Positions 32,039 to 45,059 are shown, counted from the first letter of the stretch. The stretch: 64,000 nt of DNA from Sphagnum compactum (GCA_965153455.1 OZ234498.1:9548001-9612000), one strand, 5' to 3'. Notes: a model not told the origin generated them from the letters alone. Translations and numbers: made by a program.

Positions 32039-33287
32039 TCTCTGTCTGTCTCTGTCTCTCTTCTGTGAATTTGGTTGTAGGTGTCTCTTGTCTTTCTTGG
32101 GTTACTACTAAAGTTTGCTTGCTCCCAAGAATTCTCACAAATCCAGATTTCCCCTACTCCCCAACCCCACAAAACATTCTGTAAACGAAGAAGAAGAAGT
32201 TAAGGAAAAAGCCCCCTTCGGATGTGCTTCTTTTACCCTAATCTTCATCTGCTTGGATGCTGCAGAAAGTCCTCCGCCTCTAGAGAGAGAGGAGAGAGCA
32301 AGCCAGCGACATTTGGGATTACAGGCAGTGGGTGGGTCCCATCTGCATCTTCTTCAGAGAGCTTGCTGGCTTGTCTTAAACGGCAACACATGTCAGATGC
32401 TTCTGCAAATCTTTTGCAGAATTGAGAGAGAGAGAGGAGAGAGAGAGAGAGACAATGGGGAGGATGGCTTCAATGTGTCACCAGATCACAAGAGATGATG
32501 ATGCTGATGCTGATGATGTTGTTTTGGTGGATTTGCTGAAAATTTTGAGGAGTGAAACTGGGGCATTGAATGATCAATCTGTTTTTTATAGTCTTCTTGT
32601 AGGAGAAATGATTTTTATTTTTTATTTTTTTGTGTTGGCTTCTTCTGTTTTTGTTCTGCGGTTTTCTGTCTTTGATGAATCTGGGTGTGGGGGTTTTGCA
32701 GCAGAGAGCTGAGTGCAGCAGCAGCAGCAGCAGCCATGCATGGGTAAAGTGCTGGCAATTGTTGCAGCAATTATAATTCACTGTTCTTCTGGTATGAGTA
32801 GTAAATCGGGTATTGCAGATCTGATGCTTGGTCTGTACAAGCTCTCGGATTGACATGCTCCCAAGGGTGCAGCTGATACCTACCAGTCCCAGTTTTCCTG
32901 TCATGTACAGGCAAAAATCCAAAACCCCAAATTCCAAAACCCTCTTCAAGGATTTTTCATGTTCCATGGTTTTTGCTTGATTGTATTGAGAGGATTCTAA
33001 AACCCTCCTTGAATTGCGTTTGATAAGAAACACAACAAGTCTCTGTTCTTGAATTGCATTCAATCTCGATGCAAGTAATCGTGCATCCCTCTCTCATTCT
33101 GCAACCATTGGGTAGTACAATAACCCCACTGCATGTAGGGAGCTCAGTATAGATGTGATGTGGGCTCCTTGAGGAGCACACTGTTCCCAAGATCACACAT
33201 TTTCCTTCAGGTCCTGATTTGTCAAAACCTGTGGTCAATGACTGTGATGACGGATCTTACAAGTGAGTAAAGGTGGTAATTTTGCAG
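32039..33287. other. Region between the plastid-protein gene and the lipase remnant
   Basis: It holds the upstream region of the minus-strand gene, a (GA)n tract at about 32420-32452 and a CAG run near 32718-32735. A plus-strand open frame from 32455 (MGRMASMCHQITRDDD) might be a first exon of the lipase remnant, but this is unsupported. Confidence 0.4.
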
Positions 33288-34730
33288 GCATGGATTGGAC
33301 AGCATGTTGCAGTGGTTACAGTGGCCTGAGGCTGCTTACGAAAGAGATAAGTTGTCGCCTGCACTGTTCAGGTACTGTATGAAAGATTAGTCCTGTTTTT
33401 ATTCTAGTTGATAGTATCAGATGCTCAGCTGATTTGAGTTAATTGTGTTCAGTTGGATTCTTGGGTGTGATGGGGGGGGTGGGGGGGGTGTGGGTGGGAG
33501 TTTTGACAAAGCTTAAAGAAAGAAGCAAAAAAATGGGTGATGAAAATGGTGATTGAGAAACTAAGTGTAATTCTTTTGGCATTGGGAGGGAAAATTTTTG
33601 GGTGGGATTGGGTTATTACATTCTGGAAACCAATGTGGTCAAGGTGGTGACATGATCAGCAGTTTTGAAACCGGTGTTTTTCATAGCGGTCCATTGTAGG
33701 CGCAAGTGTGTTGTATTAGGCATACATGGAACTTATGTCAGAAATGACTTTTTAATGGATCTGAATCCTCACAGTGAGTCCTTTCAAGGCAGGTATGTTG
33801 ATGTTTGGCTTATTACATTTTGCCTGTGCTGAATTACAGCCAAAAATTAATTACAGCTCTCAAATTTAGGTTCTGAATTGTTTTCCTTAGAAATATAATC
33901 TGGAAAAAGTCTCCATATATACATGTCTAACATTATGTAAAAGTTACTTGTTCTTCAGGAGAGTGCATCCGGAATTTTAGCTGCAGCTCAAAAGCTCCTA
34001 CACAATGAAGGACACATGCTGTACACCATTGCATTCAGTCAAATTTCGTGAGTACAATGTAATCTATGCTGTCAATGTTTGGAGGTTTGTTTGATCCAAG
34101 GCCTGATTGTTACTCATGGTTTTTCATCCACTTTGGCAATGTTTGTGTTATAGAGACTTTAGTGTGCAGTTGAAAGGGCTGAAAACCTATGATTTTGGTT
34201 TTTGATTGAACTTGATCAGCACAGTGCAATGGATTAGTGCTCACTGATATTCACTAGGTGCAGGCACAGCAGTACTATTGGGTGTGCTTTTACATGAATC
34301 AGTCACTACCTTCAATGAAGTGGTCTCAACCACATTAGGTATTTATCCCAAGATGATTGTTTGTTGGGGATTGGGGTGCCTACCATGCATGGATCATGGA
34401 GTTGTGCAAGTGCTTATGTTTGTATCAAATGCAGTCCTCCAGGTGTGGCCTTAAACATAGCATATTCTTCAACTACCCTCTAACATTCTTTTTGCTATGG
34501 TCTATATGGCACAGTTGTGTGTAGTTTGTCTGGTTTCATTTTCTTTGGTTTTGTGCACACGTTTGTTGGCCATTTTGCTATGAAGAAACTGAAGTCTATC
34601 ATACTATGCAATAGCCCAAAAACATACTGATGGATTTTGTTGTTATCTTTGCATCTCGGACAATGTAGTGTCATGGGTCAGCCCAGCTGCTCTTGAGAAT
34701 TTGTGCCTGGAGATCATACAGACAGAATGG
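33288..34730 (+). pseudogene. Decaying class-3 lipase gene
   Basis: Exon-like pieces follow in lipase order on the plus strand. They are 33288-33371 (GLDSMLQWLQWPEAAYERDK), 33700-33792 (CVVLGIHGTYVRNDF, equal to the oxyanion-region IRGT motif), 33959-34047 (ESASGILAAAQKLLHNEG), 34248-34338 (YSLGAGTAVLLGVLLHESVT), 34433-34471 (SPPGVALNIAYSS) and 34659-34730 (DNVVSWVSPAALENLCLEII). The family has GHSLGAG at the nucleophile elbow. Here the Gly-His codons read TGATAT, a stop and Tyr, although Ser-Leu-Gly-Ala-Gly survives. The piece around GYSHSGM is also missing. I therefore call a pseudogene. Splice points are approximate, and a working gene with unusual exons is the alternative. Confidence 0.6.
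33472..33503 (+). repeat. G-rich tract (possible G-quadruplex)
   Basis: Several runs of three to eight G separated by single T or GT lie within an intron of the lipase remnant. They are suited to G-quadruplex formation on the plus strand. Confidence 0.6.
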
Positions 34731-34968
34731 TAGGATCCTTTATGATCATTTCATGATCTGAGCCGCTGCATCACTCTTTGACCAAAAACATTTGGTACAA
34801 ATGTAAATGCATCAAGATGGACTTTGACCTTGATTCCAAAAACCTTGAAACCTAAACTGGTATGCAAGCATTTAAGGATGGGACAATGCAAGCATGAGTA
34901 GTGGCAGTAGCAAAAGCCACATCCCGTCAGCTCCATCAAATTGAGTTGCTAATGTTGGCCAAAACATA

Positions 34969-35134
34969 TTGCTCCAACTTTATGATGTTATTACCCACCA
35001 ATGATTCATGCCTATCATGGATCTCCTCTTGTCCAAATCATGATCCTGATCTGCATTTACAAAACCCACTAGTTGCATACCATTACAGCTTGGTGTAAAA
35101 TTCATTGGTGGGTAATAACATCAAGTTGGAGCAA
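34969..35134. repeat. Foldback with near-perfect arms of about 33 bp
   Basis: The left arm, 34969-35004, begins TTGCTCCAACTT. The right arm, 35102-35134, is its reverse complement except for a 3-bp indel. The loop is about 97 nt. The transcript would form a strong hairpin. It may be a MITE remnant or a small-RNA source. Confidence 0.8.
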
Positions 35135-36898
35135 AATGTGGAGGCACAAAAGTTCAATACATTCCAACATAGAAACAAGTGTATATTTTGATAACGTCCC
35201 TTGGTTAAACTAAGTTCCAAGCTACGTTATGAAAAATAGTGAATGTAATTGCCCATGAAGGAACTAGTTGTGAGCATGATGGGGTAAACGATGCAATGTT
35301 TCAATTTTCTAAAACAACATGAACATAAAAATCATTTTTTTGAAGTAGAAAAGCAACCTCTCTTGAATTTAGGCTTGAGAGGGAGTTCCCATTGAATGTC
35401 AACAAGTATCAACACAAATTTTACAAAAGAAATTGAAAATAATGCTCACAAACATAGACAAAATGTTTATAAAGATTTTTTTTGGAGTTATAAGTTATAA
35501 CTCTCATGGTGATGAGAAAAGTCACGAAAGCAAGTTGTACAACATTAGTGATTTTGTAGATGTGTTGAACATATTATTAAAAGGATTAAGGTGACAAAGG
35601 GTGTTGATTGAAGAGAGTCACCCTTGACCTATTATAATTGCTTGTATGCAAGTTTGGGTTTGGCTCACATGGCTCTTGGAAGTCACTAACTAGTTGCTTG
35701 CTCCCCAAGTTGTAATAGAAGGTCATTATAGTTACCTGAAAAATCAAAATTTGATGTTGTGTATTGGTTTAATTCAATGGGTTTTTTCCAACAATGAAAT
35801 TTCAACCATAGATGCAAGTGCATGTAAATGATAGTCAAAATTTATATATAAAGTCGTTTCATTGGCATTACATTCACATTAACATTGTAGTAGTTGATTA
35901 AGAAATGGTTTGTTCATGCTTTCAATAATTTATATCATTGGCTTTTCAAATCCTACCACATGATTATTCGAATAAGACATTTTAATACGTTGGTGAAGGG
36001 AAATAACGGTGTTGGAAGAGCTTTCAAAGTTGATGTTTAGTATAAAAACAATGTTCCCCTTGAATTGATTCCAAATGTTGACATTCGTGCATGGGTGATC
36101 ATGCATAGTAAGTTGGTGGATAGTTGATGGTTATTACTACTCACAATACCATTCCCTTGTAATTATTATTATTTTTTCATTTGTGAAATTTATAATAAAA
36201 GAAATATGTCTATGTGTGTGTGGGTGTGTGTGTATGTGGACTTAAACCTACCTACAAAGTCATTATATCCCCTTAAAGCATTTTCATTGTAATATTAAGT
36301 ATCCTTTTAAACATCAACATGATATTACCAAAATGAAAATGCCAATTTTGTAGTCCATTGCAAACCTACATTTGAGGAAAAAGTTGGCCCCATTTCTTGG
36401 ACCTATTCAAGCCAACAATGATGTGCACAATAACATTGTTGCCAAAGGCTCCAAACCTTAAACCTTAAAGTGTATGGCTTACATTTACTTGTCATGTTCA
36501 TTTGCTCATCATGTTGTTTTCATGTCTGCTTATGTTTGCTTGTTGTGTCTTTGTATTTTCTTGTTGTTTGGTTTTTTGTTATGTTTGATTATTTTTTGTT
36601 GTTCATCATTGTAATTCTTTCTAAAGCACATGAAATTTAAATAAAGGCAAAAGTAGAGAAAAAAAAAAAAAAACATACAATATGTTTATTTCTTTGTTTG
36701 TGGTTTTTTTTCATTGGAAGAGAAAAAAAGTTTATTGGTTGGAGTCCTTGTTCCCTAAAATTTCCTTAAAATCCATCCATCATTCCATTGCTCAAAACAT
36801 TGTCCTTACAACATTCGTGAAGTCCCCTTGCCAAATAGATCCCACTTGCCCATGTGCTTTTTGGTCCCCTTTTTAGAGCTCTAAATCTTACATCAAGA
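35135..36898. other. AT-rich spacer, nothing recognised
   Basis: No conserved reading frame, RNA gene or strong repeat was seen. A short (GT)n patch occurs near 36212-36240 and a poly-A run near 36658-36674. Confidence 0.5.
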
Positions 36899-37050
36899 CA
36901 TGCTAAAATATATGCATCAAGGGTTGTGTGAATAGGAAATTGATTTTTCAATGTTATAATATGTGCATCAAAAGTTGGGTGAATAGGAATTGGATTTTCA
37001 ATGCTAAAAGATGTCCATCATGAGTTGTGTGAAAAAGAATTGATTTTTTA
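36899..37050 (+). repeat. Three tandem units of about 50 bp
   Basis: Units at 36899, 36951 and 37001 share the pattern ATGCATCA, GTTGTGTGAATAGGAA and TTGATTTTTCAATG, with a few substitutions. Confidence 0.8.
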
Positions 37051-37779
37051 ATGTTCCATCAAACTATTTGTATTTTTTTTCATTTTGTTTGACTCAATCC
37101 AATTTAGTGAAGGCGTGTGAAAATAATTTACTATTCAACATTGCTTTTGTGATTTTTCTATTTTTATTTTGTTTAAGTTGATATGAGCTTGATGAGGATC
37201 ATTTGTTAGTTTTTTTTATGCTCGTATCTTCTTTGTTTATGGTGATTTTTGAAGTTTATGTATAAAGGGGAGGTTTTACTAGGAGGTTGGTCTTTACGGG
37301 ATCAAAACAAGCAATTTTATCTTTTTCCACTATCAAAATTTAGTAAGATAGTAGTGAGGACAGACATTTTTCATTATTTTTAGACATGGCTAGTTTTAAT
37401 GGAAAAGGATTAGTTGATTAGGACATTTTTAGTGTAACCATGGTCATTTCAAATAACTACATATTTCAATGAGTAATTTTACCAATATTTTATTTTTAAA
37501 ATTTGAAGTCCCTAAATAGATGATGTCAATTAGTGGAAAATGCCTCAAAAAATGTTAGTGTGGTTTTCCATTTAAAACTAGTGAAACTTTTCACTAACAT
37601 TTTGCTTAAATAGGAAATTTCCATGTGACAACCTAGGCCAATTTTTAAAAATTATTGCCCACTTGTGAATTGCCACATGGTAGCCTAGAACTAAGAAATG
37701 AAATTTCTTTGGCTCAATTTTGTGATGTTGCATGGTTATCAAAGTCTAGTCAAGTTTAGCTAGTTGACCTTGCCTAGGT

Positions 37780-39515
37780 GGCATAATATAGGAGGTTTAA
37801 CCTAAACCTAGCCTAGGTGGGCTAAACTAAAAAAATCCTAAATGAGCATATCTTAGCAAGGAACTTAGGTGACCCAAACCATTTGCATAGGTTGCAAGTG
37901 TGAAGATGAAAACCTTTCACCACCATTTTTTAACTATTACATCACAACTTCTTTTTGGTAACAAAATTATGGTCCACAAAACTATAAACAAGAGTTTAAT
38001 AAAACCTAAATAGATAAGCCTATATACCCTAATTAAGTTAGGCCTACCCTACCCTAAATAAACCAAGGCTCACGTAAGCAATCCTAAATCTACCTACATT
38101 AACTTAACCATACATAGATTAACTTCAACTACTATGATAACCTAACTAGCCCACTTAGGCTAATGTAGGCCTAACCTATGACAACCTATAATACTTAAGT
38201 TAACTAAGGTTGATTAATAGTAGCTTAGGCTAACCAAGGGTAGCCTAGGTTAACCTAGGTTAACCAAGCCTAAATAATCTTAACATAAGTTAATCTAGGC
38301 TAACCAATGGTGACCTAGGCTATCAAACTAATCAAAGCTAACCTTAGCTAATTTAGGTTAACCAAAATCAACCTTTAAAAAAATTAGCTAAAATTAAAGT
38401 AAATTTAATTTAAGTTTAAAACTAAACTTAGGTTAACCTATATTATCCCAAGGTGAAACCTAGGCTAATTAAAAGGTTAGATTTAAATTAAACTAGGTTA
38501 AAACCAAACTAAAATTAAATTAAATAAGGTTCAACCCAAACTAATTAAAGTTAAATTTAAGCTAAATAGGGTTATTTAAAAAATACAAATAAAATTAAGC
38601 AATGTTAATCTATACTAAACCTAGCCTAACCAAGGTTAAATAAAACGTAATCAAGGTTAAACCTAGGTTCACCTTGACTAAACCTAGGCCAAACCTAAAC
38701 TAAATGGAAATTAACTTTGATTAAACTTTGGTTAACCTTAAATTAAGTTAACCTAAACTAAACCTAGGTTAAACCTCAACTAAATCCAAGTTAAACCTTG
38801 CTTAAACTCTAGCTAAACCTAAGCTCAACTTAAACTAAATGGAAATTAACCTAAGTTAAACCTCAATTAAATTTAGGTTAAACCTAAATTAAACCTAGGT
38901 TAAATCTTAGTTAAACCTTGACTAAACTTAGGTTAAGCATAAATTAATTGGAAGCTAATTATAGTTAAACCTAGGCTAAACCTTGGTTAAATTTACTCTA
39001 AACTTAAGCTCAACCTAAATTAAATATAGATTAAAATTGAATTAAACCTCATCCATCTTTGGTTAAACCTTGACCAACATTAGCTAAACCTAAATTAAAT
39101 GAAAATTAAACAATGCGAAACCTAGGTTAAATTTAGGCTAACCAAGGTTAAACTTAAATTAATTTTAATTAAAATACATTGAACCTTAGTTAAACTTAAG
39201 CTAACCAAAGTTAAACATAGGTTAAATTGAAGCTAACCAAGGTTAAATTTAAGGTAATCAAAGTTAAACGTAAGTTAACTTTGGCTAAACCTAGGGCAAA
39301 CCTAGGTTAACCTTAAATAAATGTAAGTTAATCTTAATGTAACCAAGGTTCAACCTAAGTTGAATTTAAACTAACAAACATTAAACCTAGGCTTCATTTA
39401 AGTTAAATTTAGGTTAAATTAGGCTAACCAAGGCAACCTAGATTAACCAAGTTAAATTTAAACTAAGGTTAAACTTAAATTAACCAAGGTAAAGATTAAG
39501 TTAACCATAGGTAAT
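37780..39515. repeat. Degenerate 10/11-bp palindromic satellite
   Basis: About 1.7 kb is built from short units around the palindrome AACCTAGGTT. From 38221 to about 38330 the units are 10 bp (TAACCTAGGT type) in uninterrupted phase. From about 38640 on they are 11 bp (TAAACCTAGGT type): 38770-38944 holds 16 consecutive units with one 10-mer. Before 38150 the pattern is loose. There are no open frames of note. The unit is not the plant telomere repeat, though it shares CCTAAA-like words. Confidence 0.88.
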
Positions 39516-39705
39516 ACATTATGAATGAAATTAATATGGGCTTGAAAATATGTTTGTCAATTTATGTATTGGCTCAAACTTGTGTTATATCATTATGAAT
39601 AATGTGTGTTTAGTCTTTGAGTCCAAAATTAATAGGTAATATTCAATTTTATTTCAAATTGAAATATTGATCACATAAATAAATAAATCATTTAATTAAA
39701 AAAAT

Positions 39706-40116
39706 TCACACCACATGTGAAACTTGTGTTGTGATGCAAACTAGAATTATGATGTTTAAGGTTTTGTCACAATGAAGAAATAAATCATGTCACATGTGAA
39801 ACTCGTGTTGTAACATAAGTAATATTATGACATTTACGGTCTCACATAATGAAGTCTCCCAAAAAACCTGAATTTTCATGGATGCAAAATGTGTCATATT
39901 GGTAGCAAAAACAACTTGTTATGCATCAATGGATACACATATGTAATGATGTTAATATAATAATGGACAAGAAGTGAAAAAAACCACTAGATATTTCATG
40001 GGTGCATATGTGTTATATTGATAACAAAAACAACTTGTTATTTGTGGTTCGGTACAAATATGTAATGACAAATTGACAATGGATAAGAGGTGAAAAACGT
40101 CACTAAAACATTTTGT
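39706..40116 (+). repeat. Two adjacent tandem duplications
   Basis: The first pair, about 39706-39790 and 39791-39862, carries CACATGTGAAACT and GTGTTGTGATG. The second pair, 39877-39996 and 39997 to about 40116, carries AGCAAAAACAACTTGTTAT or its variant and CAATGGATAAGAGGTGAAAA. The period of the second is 120 bp. Confidence 0.75.
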
Positions 40117-43100
40117 GGGTTATGAATGAGGCATTTAACTAGTTTTTTGAATTATTAAAAAAAATTGGGATAATAATTTGTATGTTAGTCGCAAATTATG
40201 TTAATCGAACCATTGTGACACTATTAATTGATCTTTAACAACTAATGCAAAGTTTTACTTTTTGCCAAAAACACTCTATATTGGTCAAATTATAGTAAAA
40301 TTAAACAATAGTTGCATGGGGTAGTAGTGAAAAAGGACAAGAATTCTTGTTGTGGATGGAGTTTTTAAAACCAAACAATCCTATCTCACCATGGTTTCTA
40401 TGTCATCACAATACACCATTTGATAGGAATTGTTTTGCAATTCTTGAGGTCAAAGAACATCTTTCATCAAACAACAACGAGATTTATTTGACATTGATTG
40501 CAACAAATGATCATGAATGGGTGAGAGCACAATGGGGACACAATTTAACAAGCTTTATCATGTGGTTGTGGTGGGGCACCACACTACCACAACAACATAA
40601 ATCTGATAAACCGATTAACAACTTTGTTTTTATATGGTCAATTTACAAGTGCATGGTGGAAATGTTTTTATAAATATGTTTATAAAGTTATTGTTTTCCT
40701 TTTCAAACAAACTTCAATGCTAGCAAACTTATTTATCCTTTGGAATGGGTGAACAATTAGTTAAACCTTCTTTTAAACTTTAATTTTCCATGGGTTTATG
40801 AATTACTTATTTATTTCTTCCATTTATTTTTCTTTTTTGCAATGGGTGTGCATTTTTTATTTTAAAATTTTCTCCCTCTAACCTCTTTCTCCTTTAAAAT
40901 GAAGACAATTTTTTTTCTTCCTTCCCTTCAACCTCCCTCTTCTTTGGAATGATTGAATAGGTAAATGTTTTTTTTCCTCTATCCACATTTTCATTCAAAA
41001 TGGATGGAAAATTGTTTTATTTTATTCCAACCCTCATTATTTTTTAAAAAGGTGAACAATTTTATTTTTTTTAAAAACATCATCTCCTCTAGAAAGGTTG
41101 GACATTTATGTTTTTCTCTTTCAAAAACCACTAACTATCAATTTTTAAATTGATAAACAATCCCTCTTGTCATAATCAAATGACGATGTCTTTTTTATAA
41201 AATTTTGTGCAAACTCAAGTGTTTTGGGTTCAAACATCAAAGGTTTAACAATGTGATGTGAATGAACTCCCTTTATTCAAAAACTCTAAAAGGATAATGT
41301 TAACGAAAATAAATCTTTAGATTAAATAGTCCCATAGGCCTCCTAATGACTATTAATTACTAGTGGTAGACTTGCCATCCCTTATCGAAGGGGGTGAAGC
41401 AAGTGGGATTAGTTAGTTCGAGTTAATGAATGGAATTGGGGGTAATTCACCAATCATCTAAGAGATTTTTAAGAAAGGATTAGGATAAGGACCCTTTTTT
41501 TAGGGGTCAATGTGGGCCTCGTGTGTGGTATTTGGGGAAGGGGGATAGAGGAAGGAGGAGGAGGAAAGAGATTACAAATTTTTGGGAGGTAGAAAACTTT
41601 CACTTAAAGAGTGGAGGAAAGGAATGGAAAAATAAATATGCATTTTGTGTGTGGTTTTAATGGAAGATGGCTGAAGGACTCAAGTTTTTTATGTTGCATT
41701 GAATGTTCTATTTAGTGTGGAAGGTAAAGTTGTTTTAGTGATAAAAATAGGATGCTTCCTTTAGTTAATATCTTTACATTTCTTTTAGGACGGAAAGTAA
41801 GGGGGTTAACTCCTAGGTAGTCTCTGGAGCCTTAAACTGCTAGCTGCCATAGGAAGGTAACAACCAATCCATGGTGGTGGAAATCAGGGGGTAATAGACC
41901 ATCATGTTACCTCCTGCATGTTGGAAGGCACTGCGGTAGGTAATAGGCAGGAATTACATGGGGTACCATAGTGGGTTGTAGATGAAAGGGTCCAAAGGAA
42001 GGACGTTGAGGGGTGCAAGTGGCAGGCAAAACCACTAGAAAACCTTCATGCATGTGGAAGAAAAGGGCAGTAGCATTAAAAAGGTCTGAAGACCCCCTAA
42101 GTAGCATCGAGGGGACGTTGAAGGTATTACATACCCAATGAGAGTAATTGTTCTCATGTTCTCCTTCTTTCTCATCTTACCTTATCTTCATTCTCCCCTC
42201 TACTCCCTGGATTAAAAATTTGATATAAAGGTAGGTTTGGTCTTAGACATCAAACCTTTACCTTTCCCATTTCCGCTTATATGACCTCTTACTTATTACT
42301 TGAATAGTCGTAATAAAATAAGAAAAGGAGGGTAGTTCTTTATGTGAAGTAATAAGGTGTCAACCTTGCCCCCTGGTCTTACCCCTTGGAGGAGGGGTAA
42401 TGATTGGGGGCCACAATTTCACCCCTTAACATTTGTTGTCCATCCTGTGGATCAAATTTGGAATTTTTTTAATATGATGAAACTAGTCTTGAATTTGTGA
42501 TAATGATTTTCAAGTTCTTGATGGTAGACAAGGGAGAACTTAATATTGGCAATCAGAGTAGTAGTATCTTAGGAGTGGACAGTCTATAAAATAAAACTAA
42601 AAAGGTGTCTAAGAGGAGGGTATCTAAAAGTAATTGGAATTAGAGTAAGGAGTGGAAGGTACTATTGCCCTATAAAGGTAAAAAAAGGACATAAAACTTA
42701 ATACCCAATCGGAAACTATGAGATAAACACTAACTCCACATTCCTTAATCTTGTTATCAGAGATTCGTTAAAAGGGAGGGTAACTACTATTAATCAACCA
42801 ATAAGAGAAATAATTCTGTCGTATTTTCACAAAGAACCTAAAGTATTTTTTAGTCATGAGTCGTGCAATAAAACATATATATAAAAAATGGAACAAATCT
42901 TGGAAAAGGAATTAGAAGCAATGCAAGCTATCAGGAGAGGACATAGAGGAAATGTTGCCATCCCGGATGGTAGTAGTGAGTGTGTCCATACTTGTTGTAC
43001 AAAAATGGAAAGACCTTTGGAGGACCACGAGGTAAATGCCACCTATTGGTATCACATGATGGAGGGATATAAGGTTAAGGGTGAAAAGTTTTGATGAAAA

Positions 43101-43634
43101 AACGAATGGAAATAAATGTTCTCAAGTTGGAAAACAAACAAAGAAAATGATAGGGGGAGGACAAGGTGGGTTCCAACCTTAGAAGGATATGTTACCTGGT
43201 TACTTTCAAGGATAGGTGGCACAGACAGTAGTAGAATAAAAACAAACCAAAACTTTAAGATTTCAAAATGAAGAAACAGAAGAAGAGACAATATATGCAC
43301 CAAGGTGTAGCCATGGAGGGTTACAAAAAGGGTACTAAAGGGTAACCCAAAACTTACATTTCATGAAACCCCACAGTACGATGATTACCATGGGAGTCCC
43401 ATTCATAATTGCCTTTGAGGTGGAACCGGTAAGACTAGATTCAAAATATGAGAGAGGCATGCCTTGAGGAGGCTTGAAAAACTTAAACAACAATCCAGGG
43501 GTAGGAGTTCAGGAGTGGTAGAATTACCTTCCCTAGGACCATTAGATGGGGCAATAGCCACTACCTAACTTCATAGAAACATATATAACGTTTTGCACAT
43601 GTCCCAACCTTCTTAATTTGTAAATAATGCCTAG
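40117..43634. other. Gene-free stretch, probable retroelement debris on the right
   Basis: No conserved gene is visible. An open frame at 40347-40673 (+) has no recognised motif. From about 41800 the composition rises in G and short diverged frames (for example 42888-43094, +) precede the CCHC knuckle, so this may be decayed retroelement sequence. Confidence 0.4.
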
Positions 43635-43928
43635 AACAAAGGGGGAGACAATTATTACCACCAAAATTCAAAGGAAGAGTATATAGACAAAAGCCCACCA
43701 TCACGGTGCAAGCTGTGTGGGGAGGTAGGGCACCAAGCAATAGGATGTCATTACCATCCTTCAATTTTGGATGACCAAAGGGTACCCAATTTGCAAAACC
43801 AAACCAATGATTTTGGAAAAGACATGAACATGAACTACATTATATTGATAAAGAAGAAAAAATGGAAGATGGTGGAGGTGCCCATTTTGAAAGACAATAT
43901 GAAGCAACCTAGACCAAAAACGGAATAA
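43635..43928 (+). pseudogene. Retrotransposon gag-like fragment with CCHC zinc knuckle
   Basis: A 97-residue open frame bounded by stops contains CKLCGEVGHQAIGCH, a perfect C-X2-C-X4-H-X4-C knuckle at 43707-43748. This is the nucleic-acid-binding motif of Ty1/copia or gypsy Gag. The flanks are charged (GGDNYYHQNSKEEYIDKSPP before; KKKKWKMVEVPIL after). No protease, reverse transcriptase or integrase was found nearby. A cellular CCHC protein fragment is the alternative. Confidence 0.6.
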
Positions 43929-44132
43929 CAAGAGGTAACCCTTATAACTTTTCAAGTGTCAAGGGTTGGTCTACTTTCTACCATTGGGGGTCCAGGATGG
44001 GGGCCCCAATTTTATAAAATTAGTCCAGTTATCACAACCCTAACCTTGGGCTTACAACCAAGGCAAAGGGTTGCAAAGGTGTGGGCCAAGAGTGAAGCCC
44101 ATGAATCACATTTTATGCTCTCGGGAGTTTAG

Positions 44133-44280
44133 GAAAGTGTGAGGGAATGAACCCCACACTCCCAAGTGAACTCCCACTTTGGGAGTTGAAATCCCAATGG
44201 ACTCTCGAATCTTCAGAGGGTGATTGTAGGGGTCAAAATTCATTGGATTGAATAGTTTCTTATATGATTGAAAATTTCTT
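44133..44280 (+). repeat. Direct repeat copy A, left of the kinase remnant
   Basis: It shares with 45940-46076 the phrases AAAGTGTGAGG, CACACTCCCAA, GGACTCT, TTGTAGGGGTCAAAA and a TTATATGATTG-like end. The copies are clearly related but diverged, in the same orientation about 1.8 kb apart, and enclose the kinase piece. They could be LTR parts. Confidence 0.55.
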
Positions 44281-45036
44281 TATTGTAATGGAAGCCATGA
44301 AAGGCGATCTGCAAAATCTCATTGATGATCATCTGCTCAACGTGGAGGATGAGCAAATGTCGTTTGACTACATTGAAACTCTCTTGATGATGATGGATAT
44401 CACGTTAGGGTGACTAAGCCTGCACAATGAGGGAATCATACACAAAGATATAAGTCCTCAAACATCCTTATGAGTCCCGACATCATTGATTCGATTGATG
44501 GAACAGGAAACTCCAACATGGCTATTGGATTAGAAACCAATCTAGAGGATGTGTATTTTAAAGTCAAGCTTGGGGACTATGAGACTTCCAACGGTGTTGT
44601 GGGCACATGTTTATGGAGGGCACCTAAAGTTTTGCAACACTTGAAAGCAATATGAGATGGAAATGGGTTGTCTGATAACAAAATGCCCACATATTCAGCA
44701 GCTGTGGATGTGGATGTTATTTTATGAACTCCTTGATGAAAAAAATCCTTTTGAAGGGCATCTAGTGAGTGACTATGACCTAGTTCTTTTAGGAGCAAGA
44801 CCAAAACAACCTACTCACGTAACCAAAAGGATGAAGCAATTGTTCTACAAATGCTGGCATGCAGAGCCACAAAAGTGGCTTCCATTGCTAGAGATTATGA
44901 AGACCCTACATGAAGAATTCATCCAATATCCACCAACAGGCTCTCATGACATGAAAAACATACGTGCATATATGGTGAGGCATGCATGGGTGCCCGGATG
45001 GTGTATAGTGAAGGGGAGTGATCTTGTAACAATCTA
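44262..45036 (+). pseudogene. Broken protein kinase (TKL-like), from hinge to C-lobe end
   Basis: Homology starts at the hinge (FFIVMEAMKGDLQNLIDDHL), continues with the catalytic loop (LHNEGIIHKDISPQ, His-Lys-Asp instead of His-Arg-Asp), the activation segment (VKLGDYETSNGVVGTCLWRAP) and the end of the C-lobe (DYDLVLLGARPKQPTHVTKRMKQL, CWHAEPQKWLPLLEIMKTL). It carries several stops and frameshifts, and the metal-binding DFG is GDY. The N-lobe is absent because the sequence begins where repeat copy A ends. It is a non-functional fragment, related to the one at 50365-51495. Confidence 0.8.
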
Positions 45037-45059
45037 GGAAAAGCCATGTTGCATAAACT

